A stretch of 21,762 nucleotides of DNA from DASSCW01 sp036556695. Its GTDB lineage: Bacteria > Chloroflexota > Limnocylindria > QHBO01. The stretch is from contig DATBIY010000085.1 in NCBI GenBank assembly GCA_036556695.1, positions 1 through 21,762 on the forward strand. Reading direction: 5' to 3'. Below the pieces are notes generated by a model. That model did no database searches. It was not told where the DNA came from and saw nothing but the letters and a program-made list of their open reading frames with translations. Positions 16,265 through 21,762 of the stretch are shown here, piece after piece. Both the position numbers and the translations under genes were made by a program. Position 1 is the stretch's first letter. Every line of letters starts with the position of its first letter.

Positions 16265-16348
16265 TTAGAAGATGGTGCTGACGCACGAAGCCAGCAGCCA
16301 GATCACCAGGATCACGCCGATCACGACGCCCAGAAGGATCTTGCCCAC
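16265..16348 (-). CDS. 27-residue membrane peptide
   Basis: A GTG-started ORF of 27 residues: MGKILLGVVIGVILVIWLL, then ASCVSTIF. It is one hydrophobic helix with an N-terminal lysine; ASC could also be a weak lipobox. GGTGGAG lies 6 bases before the start, the clearest ribosome-binding site of the group. It is 26 bases ahead of the iron-permease-family gene and probably the first gene of that operon. Function unknown. Confidence 0.7.
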   Translation of the reverse strand: MGKILLGVVIGVILVIWLLASCVSTIF

Positions 16349-16354
16349 TCGTAG

Positions 16355-16361
16355 CTCCACC
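16355..16361 (-). promoter_or_regulatory. Shine-Dalgarno GGTGGAG for the 27-residue peptide
   Basis: GGTGGAG on the minus strand, 6 bases before GTG at 16348. It decides the start of a gene too short for normal gene calling. Confidence 0.65.
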
Positions 16362-16363
16362 TA

Positions 16364-16383
16364 CCATGCGGTTGCTCGCATGG
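16364..16383. promoter_or_regulatory. Inverted repeat CCATGCG-N6-CGCATGG between divergent genes
   Basis: Perfect 7-bp arms around GTTGCT, extendable past a 2-base bulge by CCAC/GTGG. It lies between the 27-residue peptide gene (minus) and the zinc-ribbon gene (plus), suiting a shared operator. Confidence 0.45.
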
Positions 16384-16418
16384 GTGGATGCAAGGCCCGT
16401 GCCGCCGCCCTCGTCTGC

Positions 16419-16424
16419 TAGGCT
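16419..16424 (+). promoter_or_regulatory. -10 hexamer TAGGCT, leaderless-type, for zinc-ribbon gene
   Basis: TAGGCT ends 8 bases before ATG 16433, with no ribosome-binding site between. Confidence 0.55.
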
Positions 16425-16432
16425 GCCGGGCC

Positions 16433-17155
16433 ATGACGAGCGACACGGTCGAGTGCTTCAACTGCGGCCGCTCGAACCCTTCGTGGGCACAGGTTTGCCG
16501 TTCGTGCGGTGTGCCGATGCGCCCCGGCGGAGCCGGGGCTCGCCCGCCAGCCGGACCGCTGCCGACCGATCGGGACTCGCTGATTTCCATCGGCGCCTCA
16601 TTGGTCACGATGCTGGCGGCGATCGCCTTCGGCCTCGTCCTTTCGGGCATGCTGCCGGAGGCCGCGGCGGTCATCGAGACCCCGACCCCGCAGCCCAGCC
16701 TGAGCGTTGTGCCATCGCCGTCGGCGCCTGCCGCGAGTGCGACGCCTGAGCCGTCACCGACGCCACGGCCGCTGCTCGGGACGGTCACCTTCGGTTACGG
16801 GCTGAACCAGTCGACCCAGGAAGTCATCGACCTGACCGACACCTTCACCCGCGGCCAGAACTTCTGCCACTCGATCGAGCTGCGGCAGCGCTTCAAGGTG
16901 ACGGTGCTTTTCGAGGAGATCCTGAAGATCGGCGAGGATGGGACGCCGCAGGTCGTGCAGCGCCGGCGCGAGGGTCAGGTGGGACCGATTGACCCGAACG
17001 GCCGCCGGGCCGGCTTCTGCGCACCGGCCGACTGGCTGATCGACGGCGTCGGTGGCACGGAAGGCTGGGGCGTCGGCGAGTTCATCCTGCGCGAGTACCG
17101 GGTGCGCAACGAGCCTCAGCTGCTGGCCGAGGCGCGCTTCACGCTGACGGAGTAG
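16433..17155 (+). CDS. Zinc-ribbon membrane protein with proline-rich spacer
   Basis: 240 residues; no named family recognised. An N-terminal zinc ribbon (ECFNCGRSNPSWAQVCRSCG, two CxxC pairs) is followed by a Pro/Gly linker and one membrane helix at about 52-75 (ISIGASLVTMLAAIAFGLVL). A Pro/Ser/Thr-rich spacer (TPTPQPS...PEPSPTPRP) leads to an outside domain of about 125 residues with two cysteines (NFCHSIEL, GFCAPADW) and a beta-rich look. The layout suggests a cytoplasmic zinc module joined to an external sensor or binding domain. ATG 16433 is preferred over 16388 because it opens directly on the ribbon and has the leaderless -10. Its end overlaps the convergent nitrilase gene by 17 bases. 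Confidence 0.82.
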   Translation: MTSDTVECFNCGRSNPSWAQVCRSCGVPMRPGGAGARPPAGPLPTDRDSLISIGASLVTMLAAIAFGLVLSGMLPEAAAVIETPTPQPSLSVVPSPSAPAASATPEPSPTPRPLLGTVTFGYGLNQSTQEVIDLTDTFTRGQNFCHSIELRQRFKVTVLFEEILKIGEDGTPQVVQRRREGQVGPIDPNGRRAGFCAPADWLIDGVGGTEGWGVGEFILREYRVRNEPQLLAEARFTLTE

Positions 17156-18029
17156 GCCCCGCAGGCTGCCTCGGCGGCTCGCCGTCTGCGGCGGCGATAT
17201 CGGCCCAGGCATCGGCATACAGCCGTGCGCGGACCGGCAGGTAGCCCGGGTACCTGGTCTTGGCGGTGCTTATGGCTGACGCATCCAGGGTGACCAGGGC
17301 GAGCGTGTCGGTGGTCTCGACCATGATGTTGCCGCTGGGATCCACGGCAACTGACGGCCCGCCGATCAGCGCGCCCTGCTCCGGATCCGGCCGATTGACC
17401 GAGAGCACGTAGCAGCAGCTGGTCAGCGCGTTCGCGCGGAAGACGACCTTCCAGCGCTGGTACGTCGCCTCCTCCGTGGCTCGTGGGATCAGCACGGCCA
17501 TCGCGCCCTGGGCGGCGAGCAGGTGCGTGCCCTCGGGTCGGTTGTTGTCGGAGCACAGCTGCACGCCCAACGGCATGCCGAAGGCGTCGATCCTGTGCGG
17601 CGGCTCTGTGCCGGGGTCGTAGTGCGCCGGCTCCCAGAAGCCGGGCTCGTCGGGAAGGTGGAGCTTCTCGTACGTGGCCTGGAGCTCGCCGTTGCGGTCC
17701 AGGATCAGGGCACGGCTCGTCCTTCGTTTGGTTGCCGCGTCCTCGTGGATGATGCCGCCGACCAGGCCGATCCGCGCCTCGGCCGCGGCCTCGCGCTGGA
17801 TCGTCATGCGCGGGCCGTCCATGGGCTCCGCGTCGTCGTCGCGGCGCTCCTTGGTGCCCGGGCTCCACGGGTTGAGCGGCAACTCGGGCAGCACGGCCAG
17901 GTCCGCTCCCCTGTCGGCGGCCTGGGCCAGCCGGTCGCGGAGGCGCCCCGTTCCGTCGGGCTGCCAGTACACCTCGGAGATCAGCGCGACGGTCAGCTTC
18001 CCGTCGCCGCGGATCGGTGGATTCGTCAT
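17139..18029 (-). CDS. Nitrilase/carbon-nitrogen hydrolase family protein
   Basis: 296 residues. Hydrolyses a C-N bond of an amide, carbamoyl or nitrile substrate; the true substrate is unknown. The catalytic triad is visible: E49 (VLPEL), K122 (YEKLHLP) and C159 (GVQLCSDNNRPEG). The FWEP segment after the lysine and LIPRATEE after the cysteine follow the superfamily pattern. The Asp-rich loop at 64-71 is unusual. Start ATG 18029 is supported by TACGCT 8 bases upstream; an earlier ATG at 18074 is rejected. Divergent from the HTH-nuclease-like gene; the 78-base gap could hold shared control. Confidence 0.92.
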   Translation of the reverse strand: MTNPPIRGDGKLTVALISEVYWQPDGTGRLRDRLAQAADRGADLAVLPELPLNPWSPGTKERRDDDAEPMDGPRMTIQREAAAEARIGLVGGIIHEDAATKRRTSRALILDRNGELQATYEKLHLPDEPGFWEPAHYDPGTEPPHRIDAFGMPLGVQLCSDNNRPEGTHLLAAQGAMAVLIPRATEEATYQRWKVVFRANALTSCCYVLSVNRPDPEQGALIGGPSVAVDPSGNIMVETTDTLALVTLDASAISTAKTRYPGYLPVRARLYADAWADIAAADGEPPRQPAGPTPSA

Positions 18030-18037
18030 CGGGCCGA

Positions 18038-18043
18038 AGCGTA
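18038..18043 (-). promoter_or_regulatory. -10 hexamer TACGCT, leaderless-type, for nitrilase-family gene
   Basis: Minus-strand TACGCT ends 8 bases before the ATG at 18029, with no ribosome-binding site in between. Confidence 0.55.
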
Positions 18044-18107
18044 GCGGCCCGCGCGCCCGCTTGCCGGGCCGCACTGGTAAGCGGGCGGTAATGCTGCTCG
18101 TTGCAGG

Positions 18108-18821
18108 ATGCCGCGGGTGCGCACCAACCTACCGCCCGCCGTCCGCTCGCTTCGGCGGCGGCGCGGATGGCGGCAATCGGACCTCGCTGAGCGAAGTGGC
18201 CTTTCACGTGACATTGTCTCAAGGGTCGAGCTCGGGCAGCTCGATGGCGTCACGCTGCGGTCCGTCGAGGCGCTGGCCCGCAGCCTCGGGGCGACGCTCG
18301 CTGTTGACCTGCGCTGGCGAGGTGCGGACCTGGATCGGCTCATCGACCGCGCCCATGCCCGGATTCAGGCGGCCGTCGTTCGCCGGTTACGGGAAGCCGG
18401 CTGGATCACCCACGTCGAAGTGGCGTTCAATCACTACGGCGACCGAGGAAGCTGCGACGTCGTTGCCTGGGATGCCCGGACTTCCATGATTCTCGTGGTC
18501 GAGGTCAAGAGCAGGATCGGGAACCTCCAAGACACCCTGCGGCGGCTGGATGTGAAGGCTCGGCTCGGGAGCGTCCTTGCAGCACACGTCGGCGTTGAAC
18601 GGCCGGCGTCGATTGTGCGGGCACTCGTGATGACCGATGAGCGCAGCACGCGGCGTGTGCTCGTCTCCCACGACGCGCTGTTCGGCGCGTTTCGCCTGCG
18701 GGGGCGAGCTGCCCTGCAGTGGATCCGCCGTCCTGCGGGCGGTCCCCTGGGCTTGCTTTGGTTCGAGAAAGCGGCAGATTCATCTGACAGCCGCACGAAA
18801 CGCCGGGGACCCGCTTCCTAG
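18108..18821 (+). CDS. XRE-type HTH protein fused to PD-(D/E)XK nuclease-like domain
   Basis: 237 residues. Residues about 10-66 are a Cro/CI-type helix-turn-helix (RSLRRRRGWRQSDLAERSGL, SRDIVSRVELGQ, TLRSVEALARSLG). Residues about 75-160 look like a restriction-endonuclease fold: a helix with RRLREAGW, E104, then D117 (SCDVVAWD), E132-x-K134 (LVVEVKSRIG) and the following LQDTLRRLDVKARL helix. The D...ExK core is complete, so nuclease activity is possible but unproven. The C-terminal part (about 165-237) has a strand-rich region and a basic tail. No methylase, toxin or phage gene is adjacent. Possible roles are a self-regulating nuclease, defence or a stress regulator. Start choice is not certain (GTG at 18117 is an alternative). 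Followed by a terminator. Confidence 0.82.
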   Translation: MPRVRTNLPPAVRSLRRRRGWRQSDLAERSGLSRDIVSRVELGQLDGVTLRSVEALARSLGATLAVDLRWRGADLDRLIDRAHARIQAAVVRRLREAGWITHVEVAFNHYGDRGSCDVVAWDARTSMILVVEVKSRIGNLQDTLRRLDVKARLGSVLAAHVGVERPASIVRALVMTDERSTRRVLVSHDALFGAFRLRGRAALQWIRRPAGGPLGLLWFEKAADSSDSRTKRRGPAS

Positions 18822-18841
18822 CGGCTCCGTGCAGGTTCACA

Positions 18842-18871
18842 GCCGCATCTGCAGCCAGATCCGGCCGTTTT
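18842..18871 (+). terminator. Rho-independent terminator of HTH-nuclease-like gene
   Basis: GCCGCATCTG and CAGATCCGGC form a 10-bp stem with one mismatch and a CAGC loop, followed by CGTTTT. It lies 20 bases after the stop, in the gap before the convergent Rieske gene. Confidence 0.7.
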
Positions 18872-18947
18872 CGCGCCGCGTGCGCACCTCGCATGAATTT
18901 GCCGGTTTTGAGGCCGATGGAGAGGCGGCACGTGTGTTGTGCGGCGA

Positions 18948-20045
18948 TTACTCCCCGAGGAACTCGCGGACGAGGTTCTGGAAGTGGTAGACGCCGTTCT
19001 CGCGGCGAGCGGAGAAGCGGCCGGTGTCGTAGGCGCGGGAGCGGAGGCCGCGCTGCACCTGCTCGCAGATGACGATGTCCTCCTGCTGGATCTCGTCGCT
19101 GAAGGCGATCGACTGCTGCATCGACTCCCATCCCTCGCCGGTGCCGGGCTCCATGAAGAACCATTCGAAGATGGTCAGCGTTCGGTCTGGGCCGAGAGGC
19201 AGGATCACGTTCGATGACATGTTGTCCTGGTAGATGTTGAACATGGTGTTCGGAAAGAGCCAGTAGTACAGGGCCGCATCCTCCGCGCCGGGTCGGCGGA
19301 GGTATCGGCGGTCGACCCCCAGCTCCTCGCCGGGACGCAGCTCGCGAATGGGTGCGTGCTGCTTCGAGTAGTAGCGGAACTCCTCGACGCGGTAGCTGTC
19401 GTAGTCGAGCTCGCGGTACAGCTGCGGGTGCGCAATCGGCAGGTGGTAGCCCTCCAGGTAGTTGTCGACGTACACCTTCCAGTTGCACTCGACGACGTAG
19501 TCGCGCCGCTCCACCAGGCGCATGGACTCCACCTCGTAGCCGGTGGCCGCGACCTCGGCCGGGATGGCGCCCATCACCTCCGCCAAAGCAGGAGCCGATG
19601 GATCCAGGTTGACGAAGACGAACGGCCCCCATCGCTCGACGCGAACCGGGACGAGGCCGAAGTCCTCCTTGCGAAAGTCCTCCGTCTCCTCCATCTCGGG
19701 GCATGCCCGCAAAGAGCCGTCCAGGCCGTAGGTCCAGCCGTGGTATCGGCATTGGAGGGACTTGCGGTTGCCGCGCGACAGGGCGACCTGGCCCGCCCGA
19801 TGCCGGCAGACGTTGTAGAAGGCCTTCAGCCCGCCGTCGAGGCCGTGGGTGATGACGACCGGCTCATCAAGGACCGTGACGGGCACGAAGTCGCCGACGC
19901 GTGACAGCTCATCCGCCTTGGCCACCAGCTGCCAGGTGCGGCCGAAGACCTGCACCTTCTCGCGTTCCAGGATCGCGGGGTCGAGGTAATGCCGCGCGGG
20001 CAGGGTCGAGGCGCGGGACAGCGGCATGCGGGTGACCGTGGCCAT
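18948..20045 (-). CDS. Rieske non-heme iron oxygenase, alpha subunit
   Basis: 365 residues. Rieske 2Fe-2S cluster: C80-x-H82 and C99-x2-H102 with 16 residues between (CRHRAG...CRYHGW). The catalytic domain has N195-Y-L-E198-G-Y-H201-L-P-I-A-H206, and D323 completes the mononuclear iron triad. Glu198 takes the place of the bridging Asp of naphthalene-dioxygenase types, as in carnitine/choline/betaine monooxygenase-like enzymes. This favours a quaternary-amine or similar substrate over an aromatic one, though the substrate remains open. The C-terminal QRGLRSRAYDTGRFS segment is typical of that group. No reductase or ferredoxin gene lies nearby. The start ATG 20045 is supported by a TACACT leaderless -10. 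Confidence 0.93.
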   Translation of the reverse strand: MATVTRMPLSRASTLPARHYLDPAILEREKVQVFGRTWQLVAKADELSRVGDFVPVTVLDEPVVITHGLDGGLKAFYNVCRHRAGQVALSRGNRKSLQCRYHGWTYGLDGSLRACPEMEETEDFRKEDFGLVPVRVERWGPFVFVNLDPSAPALAEVMGAIPAEVAATGYEVESMRLVERRDYVVECNWKVYVDNYLEGYHLPIAHPQLYRELDYDSYRVEEFRYYSKQHAPIRELRPGEELGVDRRYLRRPGAEDAALYYWLFPNTMFNIYQDNMSSNVILPLGPDRTLTIFEWFFMEPGTGEGWESMQQSIAFSDEIQQEDIVICEQVQRGLRSRAYDTGRFSARRENGVYHFQNLVREFLGE

Positions 20046-20052
20046 GCGGGCG

Positions 20053-20058
20053 AGTGTA
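20053..20058 (-). promoter_or_regulatory. -10 hexamer TACACT, leaderless-type, for Rieske oxygenase gene
   Basis: Minus-strand TACACT ends exactly 7 bases before ATG 20045; no ribosome-binding site. It lies in the 30-base gap after the hydrolase gene, so the oxygenase has its own promoter. Confidence 0.6.
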
Positions 20059-20075
20059 AAGGACGCTGCTCCCGG

Positions 20076-21762
20076 TCAGGCGGCCGCACGGGCCCCCACC
20101 GGGTGCCCGCGGAAGGTCCCCGTCACGGATCGATGGCCACCGGCATCACGGACGTAGCGCAGGTTCGTGCCGCCGGGCGCCCGCACATGCATGCGGAACG
20201 TCCCCGCGAAGTCGTCGATCGTCGCCGTCCCGGTCAGGGCCAGCCCCGATGTCAGCGCGCAGCCGCGCAGCGCGACGCGGTAGCCCTTGGCGTACGCGTG
20301 GTAGCGGAGGTTCCCGTCCTGCAGGCAGCCGACGGCCAGGCGTCCGATGCCGTCCCAGCTCCAGTAGTCGGCGTTGTAGTTCAGCTCGTCGTCGACGCGA
20401 CGCATCGCGACCAGGGCGCCGGGGTAGTCGCCGACGCGCGCGGCGGGGATCCGGACATACGGGTCCGGACCTACCGGATCGCACACCACGCGACGCCGCG
20501 ACGGCCGATCCCCGGCGACGAGGAACGCGGTGATGAGGTCGTCCGGACATCGCGCTCCGCGCCCGAAGATGATGTGCGGGCCGCCGGGCTGCACGATCAG
20601 ATAGCCGTCGTCCAGGTGGCGATAGATGCGGAGAGCTCCGGGATACGGCGTGGCGGGGTCCTTGGTCGAGGCGAGGACGAAGACCGGAAACAGCGTGTCT
20701 GTCAGGTATGCCGGGCGATCATCGTTCGGTGGGTGGACCGGCCAGTAGGCGCACGGCAGGTCGCCGTAGAAGATGCTCCCCAGTCGGACGTCGGCCACGC
20801 CGGCGGCCTCGCCCGCGGCGAGATAGGCGGCTGCCCGCTCCTTCGCGCTGCCGGTGCCGTAGGCGTAGTCCATGCACTCGACCGCGTAGTACATCGCGTC
20901 CGAGTAGGTGGTGTCGTGGATCGCCTCCAGCGTCTCGGGATCCTGGCCGAGCGAGATGTATGTCAGCCGGGCCAGCGGCAGGAGCTCGCCGCGCAGGGCC
21001 CAGGCCATCGCGCGCTGGAGGAGCATCTGGTCGAAGTTCGAGTACACGTAGCCGGCCGCGGCAGTCTCGAGGTCTCCTAGAGAGTAGGAACGCCGGTGAT
21101 GGTCTCCCCTGGCATCGACGAAGTCGAAGGACATCGGTCCTTGGCGAAGGCGGGCCGCCAGCCGGTCGTAGGTGTCGACCAGGTCGCCGTTCGGGTCGTC
21201 CGCCAGGCAGGCCCGGACCGGCGTGCAGGCGCGGAGCGCGTGGACGAGCGTCTCCTCGAAGGCGTCGGCGTCCTCGTCGTAGTACTCGGTCCCTGACAGC
21301 GTCAGGTCTACGGGCCCGTCGATGAAGAGCGCGTGGAGACGATCAGGGTGAGCCGCGGCGTAGGTCTGCACGTACTGCGTCCCGTAGCTCTCGCCATAGA
21401 GGTCGAGCTTCGGCGCCTTGAGCCAGGCACGGATAGCCTCGAGGTCCTCGACTGCCTGGCGCGTCGAGAAATACGGGAGCATGGCCGTATCCACCCCGGT
21501 CTCGGCCACGCAGCTCCCCGCGTACCGCCGGGCGGCGCGGGCGTAGGCGCTCGCCTGGGCCGGCGAGATGGTCGGCAGCGAGTCGGTCGTATACCAGACC
21601 AGCGTCGCGTCGGGGCACTGGAGCGGCTCGGAGGCCGCCACGCCGCGCTGGTCGATGAAGACGATGTCGTACTGGCGCGGAATGCGCGGGTCGAGGGCAT
21701 CGGTGTAGCTGTCGGCCGACGCAATGCCACTGGTCCCGGGCCCCCCGGTGATCGTCACGAAC
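20076..21762 (-). CDS. Alpha/beta hydrolase (TAP/peptidase S33-like), 5' end cut off
   Basis: Partial: the frame runs off the right edge, so the N-terminus (probably with a signal peptide) is missing; 562 residues are visible. Numbering from the GTG at 21758: GGPG at 5-8 is the oxyanion-hole HGGP-like motif, FIDQRG the conserved strand/turn, GESYG with Ser124 the nucleophile elbow, Asp367 in STKDPATPY and His395 in GGPHIIF complete the triad. Cap-region cysteines (about C178, C184, C295, C336) hint at an exported enzyme. A C-terminal beta-rich region of about 110 residues (DYWSWDGIG...TFRMHVRAPG) lies beyond the hydrolase fold. Predicted secreted tripeptidyl- or prolyl-aminopeptidase-like; the substrate is uncertain. 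Confidence 0.9.
   Translation of the reverse strand, partial: FVTITGGPGTSGIASADSYTDALDPRIPRQYDIVFIDQRGVAASEPLQCPDATLVWYTTDSLPTISPAQASAYARAARRYAGSCVAETGVDTAMLPYFSTRQAVEDLEAIRAWLKAPKLDLYGESYGTQYVQTYAAAHPDRLHALFIDGPVDLTLSGTEYYDEDADAFEETLVHALRACTPVRACLADDPNGDLVDTYDRLAARLRQGPMSFDFVDARGDHHRRSYSLGDLETAAAGYVYSNFDQMLLQRAMAWALRGELLPLARLTYISLGQDPETLEAIHDTTYSDAMYYAVECMDYAYGTGSAKERAAAYLAAGEAAGVADVRLGSIFYGDLPCAYWPVHPPNDDRPAYLTDTLFPVFVLASTKDPATPYPGALRIYRHLDDGYLIVQPGGPHIIFGRGARCPDDLITAFLVAGDRPSRRRVVCDPVGPDPYVRIPAARVGDYPGALVAMRRVDDELNYNADYWSWDGIGRLAVGCLQDGNLRYHAYAKGYRVALRGCALTSGLALTGTATIDDFAGTFRMHVRAPGGTNLRYVRDAGGHRSVTGTFRGHPVGARAAA

Noticed and set aside
18872..18947. Third copy of the polA-mutM repeat (CCGGTTTTGAGGCC, around 18902)
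   Set aside because: Only about 10 bases resemble the core and the flanking parts do not match; consistent with chance.

Overview
The window is GC-rich bacterial chromosome with short intergenic gaps, ATGA-type start/stop overlaps and genes on both strands. I see no insertion sequence, prophage or CRISPR array. The organism is most likely a free-living Chloroflexota (Limnocylindria/Ellin6529-like) bacterium. This is inferred from the mix of genes: Tad-like secretion parts, a zinc-binding anti-sigma factor, many small membrane proteins, very high GC and leaderless-type starts. An actinobacterial or other high-GC lineage cannot be excluded from sequence alone.

Layout. (1) 86-4056, minus strand: uvrB, a HicB-fold protein, a uracil-DNA-glycosylase-superfamily protein and a membrane-anchored protein of unknown function, tightly spaced as one probable operon. 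(2) 4180-7595, plus strand, divergent from uvrB: a TadE-like protein, a TadG-like protein and CpaB, closed by a hairpin terminator. (3) 7685-12215, minus strand: polA, then mutM and coaE, an order also known from Bacillus. (4) 12272-12784, plus: a J-domain protein with a C-terminal membrane anchor. (5) 12792-14092, minus: an ECF-type sigma factor and its zinc anti-sigma factor, divergent from a tRNA-Leu(CAA) gene at 14207-14293. (6) 14331-15067: a small acidic ORF and a RibD/DHFR-fold reductase. (7) 15068-15391: a non-coding stretch with a large nested inverted repeat and a sigma-54-like site. (8) 15392-16348, minus: four small membrane or secreted proteins, including a low-affinity iron permease family member; three of the four are under 60 residues. 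(9) 16433-21762: a zinc-ribbon/TM/proline-spacer protein, a nitrilase-family hydrolase, an XRE-HTH protein joined to a PD-(D/E)XK nuclease-like domain, a Rieske oxygenase alpha subunit and the 3' part of an alpha/beta hydrolase gene.

DNA repair dominates the left half: UDG superfamily, UvrB, MutM and Pol I. Pol I shows a tyrosine at the O-helix position that controls dideoxynucleotide discrimination, and a degenerate proofreading domain. Several unrelated genes share a TAnnnT hexamer 7-8 bases before ATG, which points to leaderless transcription and helps fix starts. The most unusual pieces are the XRE-nuclease fusion, the micro-membrane-protein operon with its flanking hairpins, the repeats between polA and mutM, and the stand-alone three-gene Tad module.
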